This document shows positions 1-8,400 of a DNA stretch of 64,000 nucleotides, in pieces. The position numbers and the translations under genes are program-made. Every line of letters starts with the position of its first letter. Positions within the stretch are counted from its first letter, which is position 1. This DNA is from Gordonia asplenii (GTDB taxonomy: Bacteria > Actinomycetota > Actinomycetes > Mycobacteriales > Mycobacteriaceae), in contig NZ_JABBNB010000007.1 of the NCBI RefSeq assembly GCF_012933505.1, positions 62,001-126,000 of the forward strand, written 5' to 3'. The notes under the pieces are model-generated. The model was not told where the DNA came from. It made no database searches and saw nothing but the letters and a program-made list of their open reading frames with translations.

Positions 1-89
1 CTTGTCAGAACTGCACGCGCCGAGTGTCAGGACTAGAGCGACGCCGCGGCCGCCGCGATCTGAGTGCGCGCGGGGGCAGAAATTCGCAT
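1..89 (-). pseudogene. 5' end of a lipoprotein gene, apparently frameshifted, running off the window
   Basis: On the minus strand a good ribosome site (GGAGG, at about 94-99) precedes ATG at 89-87. That frame reads a basic then alanine-rich signal start (MRISAPARTQ...) but stops with TAG at 35-33. One frame over, without its own start codon, the DNA continues as VALVLTLGAC-SSDK, a textbook lipobox. A single-base shift in the GC-rich stretch at about 40-55 would join the two into one normal lipoprotein signal peptide. Either the gene is broken or the base calls are wrong there. In M. tuberculosis a lipoprotein gene (lppQ) also lies near dnaG, from memory. The rest of the gene lies outside the window. 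Confidence 0.4.
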
Positions 90-344
90 GACTCCTCCTC
101 GCCGCCGTAGCGGGTTCGGTTGTTTCAGGCCGCGGACGGGATCGTCGCGCGGGTGAGAGCAAAGTACTGATCCGCCGTTGGAAAATCGTTGGAACATGAT
201 TGGCGACGTATCCAACAACCACCTCCGCCCCGCAGCCCACATGGCCGAGCCCGCCCCCTCGCTGCCGAGCGCCGACAAACCACACCGCCGAAACTGCGAC
301 GTCCCCGCTCCCCCAGGCCTGGATCCACCGATGACACCGCCTCC

Positions 345-579
345 GCTGGTTGAGCCGGTCCGAGGCGCTAGCCGAGGTCCGTGTCGAAACCACGGTGACA
401 CAACAGATTACGCGCGACGGTTCTCTCGCGTTCCGACCGTGGTGATCATCTCCAGTCGTGCACCCAACAGGTGCATTCGGCGGTTGGGCTGTCCTGGTTT
501 GCATCGACTCAGCGAAATTCGTTGTCTCACCGTGGTTTCGACACGCTCGTCGCTAACGCTCCTCACGGCTCAACCAGCG
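345..579. repeat. Fold-back (MITE-like) dispersed repeat, copy 1
   Basis: A non-coding element of about 235 bp with imperfect terminal inverted repeats of about 60 bp. The left end (345-404) starts CGCTGGTTGAGCC and ends near CACGGTGACACAAC. The right end (521-579) is close to its reverse complement and ends GGCTCAACCAGCG. Between them is a small inverted repeat, TGCACC-N5-GGTGCA. A second copy sits at 40524-40777 and relatives at 18941-19079 and 19105-19394. There is no transposase inside, so if it moves it does so with help from elsewhere. Confidence 0.7.
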
Positions 580-611
580 AAAAGGGTCCACCATCGGTGG
601 ATCCAGGCCGA

Positions 612-745
612 AGCCGAAGCGAGCTCGCGAGCTTCGGTGTAACGTCCCCGCTCCCCGAGTGCCGAAGCGAGCTCGCGAGCTTCGGTGTAACGAGGGGCGC
701 TCCCCGAGTGCCGAAGGGAGCTCGCGAGCTTCGGTGTATCGAGGG
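612..745. repeat. Tandem array of three REP-like palindromes
   Basis: Three units of about 48 bp each carry a hairpin with arms CCGAAGC / GCTTCGG around a GAGCTCGCGA loop, at 614-637, 662-685 and 711-734, followed by TGTAACGAGGGG and CGCTCCCCGAGTG. The same family occurs at 22280-22440 (opposite orientation) and 56661-57150. The reading frames that cross it are repeat-derived and not genes. Confidence 0.7.
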
Positions 746-1001
746 GCACGCCACCCACTGGACTGTGGCTGGGGAACGGTTCGCGTCGACATCCACTACG
801 CCGCACCGACAATCGACTTGCGCGGTGCGCTACGGTGGTTCGGTGACCATCCAGCGATTCGAGGAGGTGGTCGGCGCGTCGTGCGCCGCCACCAGATGAC
901 CGCGCTCCGCAGCCGATCCAGGTGATCGGCCGCGTCGTCGTACCTCGATTCCTTGACGCAGCCAGCCGCTTCGTCCCACAGCTATTCAGGATGGTTCTTT
1001 C

Positions 1002-1493
1002 ATGCGCGCATTCAGTCAATCCGAAATCCTCGCGGCCTTCACCGGCGCGACCCGCAGCGAGGTCAAGCGAGTCACCTTCCCGGAGAACTTCAACGAGGTC
1101 GACTTCGACCGTCTCGAGTTCTTCGGCTGGCGCGACCGCAAGATCCCTCGCCGTTCGTATGTCGTCGTCGACGCCGAAAGTGGGCCTGTCGCACTGCTTT
1201 TGACTCGCGCGGAGGCCAAGCCGCGTGGTCGAGCGATGTGCTCGTGGTGCAACGACGTCAACCTGACCAACGAGGCCGTCCTGTACACGGTGCGGCGGGC
1301 CGGCGCGGCAGGACGCCGCGGCGCGACCCTGGGCGCATTGGTGTGCGACAACTTCGGCTGCTCCAAGAATGCGCGACAGCTGCCGCCCGCGTTCCACAAG
1401 GGCACCGACCTCGATGCCGTGCGCGCCGAACGGATCGCCGATCTTCGACGCCGGGTCACCGCCTTCGCCGCCGAGGTGTGCTCCGAGGCGTAG
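1002..1493 (+). CDS. FBP-domain (FusB-like, EF-G-binding) zinc protein
   Basis: A 163-residue protein of the FBP/FusB type. Known members bind translation factor EF-G through a C-terminal treble-clef zinc finger and can free ribosomes stalled by fusidic acid. The zinc ligands are visible: C80-x2-C83 (MCSWC) and C115-x4-C120 (VCDNFGC). The N-terminal part (1-60) matches the family's helical/strand leader. Actinobacterial homologues are common in genomes without fusidic acid selection, so a housekeeping role in translation is as likely as resistance. The start ATG follows GGATGGTTCTTTC, a weak ribosome site. The gene stands alone between the repeat island and a tRNA on the other strand. Confidence 0.75.
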   Translation: MRAFSQSEILAAFTGATRSEVKRVTFPENFNEVDFDRLEFFGWRDRKIPRRSYVVVDAESGPVALLLTRAEAKPRGRAMCSWCNDVNLTNEAVLYTVRRAGAAGRRGATLGALVCDNFGCSKNARQLPPAFHKGTDLDAVRAERIADLRRRVTAFAAEVCSEA

Positions 1494-1527
1494 AGGCGTA
1501 GAGGGTTGACCGACGCATTTCCAACGG

Positions 1528-1601
1528 TGGGGCGACCGGGGCTCGAACCCGGGACCAGCGGATTATGAGTCCGCGGCTCTAACCAACTGAGCTATCGCCC
1601 C
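1528..1601 (-). tRNA. tRNA with CAU anticodon (Met, or Ile2)
   Basis: On the minus strand the acceptor arms GGGGCGA and TCGCCCC pair across 74 nt. The D-loop (AGCTCAGTTGGTTAGAGC) and the T-loop (GGTTCGAGCC) are canonical and the anticodon loop reads CTCATAA, giving anticodon CAU. The CCA end is not fully encoded. Sequence alone does not separate elongator tRNA-Met from lysidine-modified tRNA-Ile2. Confidence 0.93.
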
Positions 1602-1666
1602 GCGCCCGAGGTCATCGGGCGATCTTAGTGTACCGGCCCGCTTTTCGGGGCCGACGTGCGCTTGCG

Positions 1667-1705
1667 GGTGGGCGACGTGAGACAGTGGCCGGCACGTCGC
1701 CCACC
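1667..1705 (-). terminator. Hairpin terminator after the GAPDH gene
   Basis: A perfect 13-bp stem, GGTGGGCGACGTG at 1667-1679 and CACGTCGCCCACC at 1693-1705, with a 13-nt loop, lies 5 bp beyond the GAPDH stop codon. There is no clear U-tract, as is usual in actinobacteria. Confidence 0.7.
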
Positions 1706-1710
1706 TGGCG

Positions 1711-3252
1711 CTACACCGGTGTCGACTCCTGCACCGTCACGTTCGCGCGCGCCGGGATGACCACCGGGTGCACGCCGGACATCCGTTCCAACACGCGCAC
1801 CACCTGGCAGGAATAGCCGTACTCGTTGTCGTACCAGACGTAGAGCACCAGATCGACGCCGTTGGCGATGGTCGCGAGACCGTCGACGATACCCGCCCGG
1901 TGCGAGCCGACGAAGTCACTGGAGACCACCTCGGGCGACTCGATGTAGTCGATCTGCTGGCGAACCTTCGAGTGCAGTGAGACCCGTCGAAGATAGTCGT
2001 TGACCTCTTCTTTCGTGGTCGGGCGCTCCAGGGTGATGTTGAGGATCGCAAGGGACACGTCGGGTGTGGGGACGCGGATACTCGACCCGGTGAGTTTGCC
2101 CTCCAACTCGGGCAGCGCCTTCGCCACCGCCTTGGCCGCTCCGGTCTCGGTGATGACCATGTTGAGCACCGCGGAACGTCCGCGGCGGTCTCCCTTGTGC
2201 AGATTGTCGATGAGGTTCTGATCGTTGGTGAACGAGTGCACGGTCTCGACGTGGCCCCGCTGGATGCCGTACGCCTCGTTCAGGGCTGCGAGCACCGGGG
2301 TGATCGCATTTGTGGTACATGAGGCGGCGGACAGAATCGTGTCCTCCGGGGTGATCGTGTTGTCGTTGATGCCGTGCACGATGTTCTTCAGCGGTGCCTT
2401 GCCCGGCGCGGTGAGCAGCACTCGCGACGCCCCCTTGCTCTGCAGGTGCTGCGCCAGACCGGCTTCGTCACGCCAGCGCCCGGTGTTGTCGACGATCAAC
2501 GCGTCGCTGATTCCGTATGCGGTGTAGTCGTTGGTGGCCGGATCGTCGGAGTAGATGACCTGGATTCGGGTGCCGTTGGCGATGATCACGTCGTGCTCGG
2601 CGTCGATCGTCACCGAGCCGGGGAACGGGCCGTGTACCGAGTCGCGCGCCAGCAGACTGGCCCGCTTCTGCAGGTCGTTCTGGCCGCCGCGGCGCACCAC
2701 GATGGCACGAAGGCGCAGTCCGTGGCCGTTTCCAGCGTGACTGATCAGAATCCGCGCGAGCAGCCGTCCGATGCGGCCGAATCCGTACAACACCACATCG
2801 GCGCCACCGTCGTCGCCCGCCTCGGGAACATTGCGCTTGGCGATCTCGTCTCGAAGGAAAGCCTGCACGTCGTCATCGTCGTCGAGTTCGCCGACCAGCA
2901 TTGCCAGGCGCGCGACATCGATGGACGCTGGCTCGGGTCCGATGGCGAGCAGGCCGCGCAACACCTTGTCCGACTGCTCCAGGGTCAACTCGTCGTGGCC
3001 GAGTTCGCGGGCCCGCTCATGCGCCGAGATGACCGCGGTGGCGGACAAGTTGATCAGCCGATGACCGTGGATCGACGTGACCACACCGTAGTCGCGGTAC
3101 AGCCGGCCGATCATCGGGATCATTCGCTCGGCCTGTTCCTCGCGTGCCACCCAGGCATCACGGTGACTGTCGAACGCGACGCGGGCCTCGGCGTCGGAAA
3201 TGGTTGTTGTCGAGTCTGAATCCTGCTGTTGCGCCACGGGAACATTATGCAT
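1711..3252 (-). CDS. Glyceraldehyde-3-phosphate dehydrogenase, long form with N-terminal extension
   Basis: A 513-residue protein. The C-terminal 360 residues are a type I GAPDH: NAD(P)-binding GFGRIGR at 157-163 and the active-site Cys312 in SAASCTTN, with conserved downstream HSFTNDQ and WYDNEYGYS. It interconverts glyceraldehyde 3-phosphate and 1,3-bisphosphoglycerate. The first 150 residues are an added helical segment not found in ordinary GapA. Corynebacterial GapB, a long NADP-using and gluconeogenic enzyme, is the nearest family I know, so an anabolic role is inferred. ATG at 3252 (MHNVPVAQQQ) is chosen because the upstream sequence is arginine-rich out-of-family residue. Single gene, with a strong terminator downstream. 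Confidence 0.85.
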   Translation of the reverse strand: MHNVPVAQQQDSDSTTTISDAEARVAFDSHRDAWVAREEQAERMIPMIGRLYRDYGVVTSIHGHRLINLSATAVISAHERARELGHDELTLEQSDKVLRGLLAIGPEPASIDVARLAMLVGELDDDDDVQAFLRDEIAKRNVPEAGDDGGADVVLYGFGRIGRLLARILISHAGNGHGLRLRAIVVRRGGQNDLQKRASLLARDSVHGPFPGSVTIDAEHDVIIANGTRIQVIYSDDPATNDYTAYGISDALIVDNTGRWRDEAGLAQHLQSKGASRVLLTAPGKAPLKNIVHGINDNTITPEDTILSAASCTTNAITPVLAALNEAYGIQRGHVETVHSFTNDQNLIDNLHKGDRRGRSAVLNMVITETGAAKAVAKALPELEGKLTGSSIRVPTPDVSLAILNITLERPTTKEEVNDYLRRVSLHSKVRQQIDYIESPEVVSSDFVGSHRAGIVDGLATIANGVDLVLYVWYDNEYGYSCQVVRVLERMSGVHPVVIPARANVTVQESTPV

Positions 3253-3331
3253 CACCACCTGATCGGCGGATTTCGACAGCTCTGCGGTAGACCGGCGGGC
3301 GGCAGAACTCGCGCGGCGCGTGATGCTACGA

Positions 3332-5245
3332 CTACCCGGTCTCGCCACCCGAGTCGAGCACCTGCTCCAGCAGACTCCGCCGATAGGCCTCGAGCGCGAC
3401 GAGATCGCCGAACACCGCGTTATAGGCGTCGGAGTCATCGGCCGGCGACATTCGGCGCAGCCGGGATTTGATGTCAGCGATCTGCGCGCCGACCCAGACC
3501 TCTTGCAAGCGGGCTAGCACAGATCCGATGTAGCGCGGAATCCCGTTCTCCGACACCGGAATCGGCTCGACTGCGAGCTCGGTCACGAGCGGACCGACCA
3601 CCTGATCGTCGACGCCGTGAATCACCGCACCGACCCATTCGGCGCCACCCATGCCCGACGAGGTGCCGCCCAGTTCGGTCATCGCGGTGCGGATCTTCGC
3701 GTAGGCGGGTTCGGTGAAGCATTCCACCGGTAGCGAATCGAAGACCGTGCCGGCGATCGCCGGGTACTGCAGCGCGGATTTGAGCGCCTCCCGCTGCGGC
3801 CACAACCGCGGGTCGGAGGCGAGCGGCTTCGCGGTCGGCGGCGTCGACGACGCTTCCGGGCGTCCCTGTCGCAGACTGGTCACCTTGGCCGGGCCGCGCC
3901 CGCGGCGCCGCGCGTTCCGCGACGCCTCCTCGCGAACACGTGAAAGTACTTGCGGCACATCGTCCCACCCGACCCAGCCGGCGAGCTGACGGGCATACTC
4001 GTCGCGCAGTGCGACATCCTTGATGCGCGCGACGACGGGCACCGTGTCACGTAACGCGTGCACGCGTCCCTCGGCGGTGTCGAGGTCGTGGTTGCCGAGC
4101 AACGCCTTGATCGCGAATTCGAACATCGGGATGCGGCGGGCGATGAGATCGCGCACGGCTACTTCGCCGTCGCGCTGCCGCAACTCACACGGGTCCATTC
4201 CCTCGGGCGCGATGGCGACGAAGGTCTGCCCGGCGATCGACTGCTCACCGTCGAATGCCTTGAGTGCGGCGGCTTGTCCGGCCTCGTCGCCGTCGAAGGT
4301 GTAGATCACCTCGCCGCGGAAGTACGAGTCGTCCATCATCAGGCGCCGCACCAGCGCGAGGTGATCTTCACCGAAGGCCGTGCCACAGCTGGCGACTGCC
4401 GTAGTGATGCCCGACAGGTGCATCGCCATGACGTCGGTGTAGCCCTCGACGATGACCACCTGATGTCCCTTGGCGATGTTGCGTTTGGCGTGGTCGAGGC
4501 CGAAGAGCACCTGAGACTTCTTGTACAGCATGGTCTCCGGTGTGTTCATGTACTTGCCGAGATTGTCGTCGTCGTACAGTTTGCGCGCACCGAACCCGAT
4601 GACGTCGCCACCGAGGTTGCGAATCGGCCAGAGCAGGCGCCGATGGAAGCGGTCGATGGGGCCTTTGCGGCCCTGCCTGGACAGTCCCGCCGCTTCCAGC
4701 TCGGCGAACTCGAACCCTTGCTGCTGAAGGGCTTTCGTCATCTTGTCCCAGCCGTCAGGGGCGTATCCGCAACCGAACTGCGCTGCGGCCGCGGCGTCGA
4801 AGTTGCGTTCGGTGAGGTAGTCGCGGGCCGCCTGCGCGTCGGGCGTCTGCAATTGCGCGGCGTAGAACTTCTGCGCGGCGGCGTTCGCCGCGACGAGACG
4901 TGCGCGCGTGCCGCGGTCGCGCTGAACGGTCTTGGCGCCGCCCTCGTAGTTGATGCGGTAGCCGATGCGATCGGCGAGTTGCTCGACGGCCTCGACGAAG
5001 CTGATGTGCTCTTGCTTCTGCAGAAATGAGTAGACGTCGCCGCCCTCTCCACAACCGAAGCAGTGGAAATGCCCGTGGTTGGGTCGCACGTGAAACGACG
5101 GCGTCTTCTCGTCGTGGAACGGGCACAGGCCTTTGAGGCTGTCGGCGCCGGCACGCCTTAGTGCGACGTAATCGCCGACGATGTCCTCGATCTGCGTCTG
5201 CTCACGGATCGCCGTGATATCGCGATCGGGGATTCGGCCTGGCAC
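3332..5245 (-). CDS. dnaG: DNA primase DnaG
   Basis: A 637-residue primase that makes RNA primers for replication. The CHC2 zinc finger ligands are C41, H44, C62 and C65 (LCPFH...HCFGCGEGG). The RNA-polymerase core and TOPRIM domain lie at about 115-345, with VEGYTD near 266 and FDGDEAG near 319 as metal-binding acidic motifs. The C-terminal part, from about 500, is the DnaB-interaction domain. The GTG start at 5245 gives VPGRIPDRDI, matching the family N-terminus, and sits 7 nt from a -10 box, so the message is probably nearly leaderless. In mycobacteria dgt is next door; here the giant helicase gene and the TetR and flavin-protein genes intervene. Confidence 0.97.
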   Translation of the reverse strand: MPGRIPDRDITAIREQTQIEDIVGDYVALRRAGADSLKGLCPFHDEKTPSFHVRPNHGHFHCFGCGEGGDVYSFLQKQEHISFVEAVEQLADRIGYRINYEGGAKTVQRDRGTRARLVAANAAAQKFYAAQLQTPDAQAARDYLTERNFDAAAAAQFGCGYAPDGWDKMTKALQQQGFEFAELEAAGLSRQGRKGPIDRFHRRLLWPIRNLGGDVIGFGARKLYDDDNLGKYMNTPETMLYKKSQVLFGLDHAKRNIAKGHQVVIVEGYTDVMAMHLSGITTAVASCGTAFGEDHLALVRRLMMDDSYFRGEVIYTFDGDEAGQAAALKAFDGEQSIAGQTFVAIAPEGMDPCELRQRDGEVAVRDLIARRIPMFEFAIKALLGNHDLDTAEGRVHALRDTVPVVARIKDVALRDEYARQLAGWVGWDDVPQVLSRVREEASRNARRRGRGPAKVTSLRQGRPEASSTPPTAKPLASDPRLWPQREALKSALQYPAIAGTVFDSLPVECFTEPAYAKIRTAMTELGGTSSGMGGAEWVGAVIHGVDDQVVGPLVTELAVEPIPVSENGIPRYIGSVLARLQEVWVGAQIADIKSRLRRMSPADDSDAYNAVFGDLVALEAYRRSLLEQVLDSGGETG

Positions 5246-5252
5246 GTGGGAC

Positions 5253-5271
5253 AGTCTAGTGCTCACTAGAC
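5253..5271 (-). promoter_or_regulatory. dnaG -10 box overlapping a palindrome
   Basis: On the minus strand TAGACT (5258-5253, TANNNT consensus) lies 7 nt before the GTG start of dnaG. It is embedded in an 8-bp inverted repeat, GTCTAGTG-CT-CACTAGAC (5254-5271). A protein bound there would block the promoter. No regulator is identified. Confidence 0.45.
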
Positions 5272-5482
5272 AAGCAAGCACCGATGTCCGACGGTTGTCC
5301 ACACCCGAGGACGCCGCATCGTGTGGTTCGTTTGGGGGATTCTCAACGCGCGATTCCGTATTTCCGCTGGCCGAGCGACATCGGGGCTCGCCAAGGAGCG
5401 GATCGCATTCCTAGACTGACTGACTTGTCAGTGCCACGGCATAGCCTGCAACCGAGCTGCGATCACACACTTCAGGAGCGAC

Positions 5483-8400
5483 ATGACTAGTCAGGATCAA
5501 GTGAGTCATGGGTTTGTCCCAGCGCACGTTTGGGACACCGACTCCTTGAGGCTTTCGGTGTCGGCACTACCGGTCATGAACTATGTACTGAGCCACAACT
5601 CGGTGCCGATCATCCAACGCGTTGAGATCACAAACATCGGCGAAGGACCGAAGACTGATGTCATCGTCCGCGCAGCGCTCTTGGGCCTTGAGACGGACGA
5701 TGACGATGCGCCGGAGTGGACTCAGACGGTCACCGCACTGCGGAGCGGCGAGTCAGTCGGGTGGGAACTCATCCGCGATGTCAACCCTGAACGAGCACAC
5801 CTGAGGCGTTTGACCGAGGCCTACGATGCGACACTTGAGTTCTCACTCGCCGCCGGTCTCGACACCACGCCTGGTATCTTCGACGTTCCGGTACGGTTGC
5901 TCGCTCACAACGAGTGGATCTACACGCCCGCGTGCGTGGAGTCACTCGCGTCATTCGTCCAACCCAATAGTGAGGCCATCCGCGCGGTCCTCGACGCTGC
6001 GTCAACGATCCTCGGCGAGCAGACCGGTGATCCCGCTCTTCAGGGCTACCAGGAAGGACCCGTCCGCGCTGGAAAGATCGCAGCTGCGGTTTACAGCGCC
6101 CTCAGCGCTCGTGGGCTTCGATACTCCAATCCACCTGCGTCGTTCGAAACCACAGGGCAGAAGGTACGCACCGCAGACGAAGTGCTCAGCGAACGCTTCG
6201 GCACCTGCATCGACCTCGCTGTCCTGTACGCCGGAACACTGGAGGCGGTCGGTCTGCACCCCCAGATCTGGATCGTGGAAGGTCACGCCTTCGTCGGGTT
6301 CTGGCGCGATGAGATCGTGTCCCCGACCGCGGTGATCAGCGATCCCAACCAGATGGACAATCTCGCCAAGTCCGGCAATGTCGTTCTCTCCGAAGCAAAG
6401 TTCTACTCGCCGAGTACCGCACCGACTTTCGCGGCTGCAGTCGCCGAAGCACGTCAACACCTCAGCTACCACGACCGATTGCGTTGCGTGATCGACATCG
6501 CGGCGGCTAGGCGGGCGAGGATCACCCCGATTCCAACGTCGGCCGATGCCGACCGGTCCGAGACGGTGACCGCGAACGTGTGCACAGCGACACTTTCAGC
6601 GTCACCGGTTGCCGATCTGACACTTCCCGCCGAACTCGCTGACGAACGGGATGGCGACCAGGTACTCGATACGACCGACACTGCGCCAGGGCGGGTGAAA
6701 CGGTGGAAGCGGTCGCTGCTCGACCTGAGCACGCGCAATCGGCTACTGAATCTGCGAACTTCACGCGAGGTCGTTTACCTCACTTTGCCCGACCGCGCAC
6801 TCGCGAAGGCTGCCGACTGTGTTCACAGCGGCAAAAGGTTCACCTTGCGGGCGAGCGACGATCTGGGCAACCTTCAACAGCTCAGTGGAATCCGGTCTGC
6901 GGCGGAGCTCCCAGTCGACGAGATCACAACAGTCTTCGACCAACGTCGCGAAGTGTTCGCGGCTCTTTCCGAGAGCAACTACGCGTCGACGCTGAAGAAC
7001 CTCCAACGAACAGCCCGAATGCTGTTGGAGGAGACGGGCAGTGCCAACCTCTACCTCACCCTCGGGTCGCTGGTCCATGAGACGAAGTCAGGTGCGCGGG
7101 CACAAGCTCCGTTGTTCCTACTGCCCGTGCGGATCGCCGGAGGTGAGGGAAATAGTTCCTTCACGGTGACCCGCAACACCACTGAGACGGCGGAGCCCAA
7201 CTTCTGCTTGACGGAGTGGTTGCGCGTCGCCCACAACAACGTCATCATCGATGCCCTGAGTAGTCCCCCGATCGACGACAATCGCGGGCTCGACCTACCA
7301 TCGGCCCTTACTCGAATCCGTGCTGACTTAGCCCAGTTCGGGCTGCCATTCCGCGTCGAAGAGACCGCGGCCATCGCGATCTGCAAGTTCGGAACATTCG
7401 GAATGTGGCAGGACCTGCAGGTGCATTGGAATGTTCTTGAGCAGTCCCCGCTGGTACACCACCTCACCTATCGCCCAGGTGAGACTTTCATCGATCCGCA
7501 CGCCGAGAACGACGATTCGCTCCAGACGATTCCCGTCGATGAAACTGCGCACGCTTTGCCATCCGTCTACGACGGATCCCAACTACGCGCGGTCGAATTG
7601 TCTGCTCAAGGTAGGACTTTCGTCCTCGAAGGACCGCCTGGGACGGGAAAGTCACAGACCATCACGAACCTGATCGCACGCAACCTCGACGCTGGCCGCA
7701 CCGTTCTGTTCGTCGCCGAGAAGCAGGCTGCCCTCGACGTGGTGCGTACCCGTCTCGACAAGATCGGCCTGCGCCCATTTCTGCTCGACCTACACGGAGC
7801 TGGACAACGCGGCGAGAATGTTCGCGCGCAACTCAAGGACTCCTTGGAGTTCCAGGCACAATACAACGAGAAGCGATTCGAAGCCGAACTGGCTCGTTGG
7901 CGCTCCAAGCACCGTGCACTCGACCTATATCCGGGAAAGATTCACGACCGCAACGCGGTGGGCGATTCGCTGTGGTCCGCGACGGATACGGTCACCGCAT
8001 CACCTGGCCAGAAGTACGTCAACCTGCCAACGCGATTCGTCTCGACTGCAACCCCCGAACAAGTGAACAAGATTCGCGACGGCGTCGTCGAATTCTCCCG
8101 GTTGGCGATTCCAGCCGATATCCGCCATGACAATCCCTGGGTGCTCGCATCATCAATCGTCGACGACGACGTACTCGTTAACTCGGTTCGCCACGCGTCG
8201 ACTGCATTGGTTCGTGCGCAGTCCGATTCCATTGCGGCACGAATACTTTCATCCCTACCGACACCCGGCGACGCGCTCACGCTGGTATCCCGGGCACGGA
8301 CCGAGGCGGACACGTTCCACCTTACGTCCTCCGATCTGGAAGAGTTCACTGACGCACGATGGACTCAGCGCATGGCCAACGCGAATCGCCAGCTCGCTGA

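Noticed and set aside
471..925. Long overlapping frames over the repeat island at the left edge
   Set aside because: They run through the palindrome array and fold-back ends, their products are repeat translations (for example SELASFGVT) and none has a ribosome site or family match.
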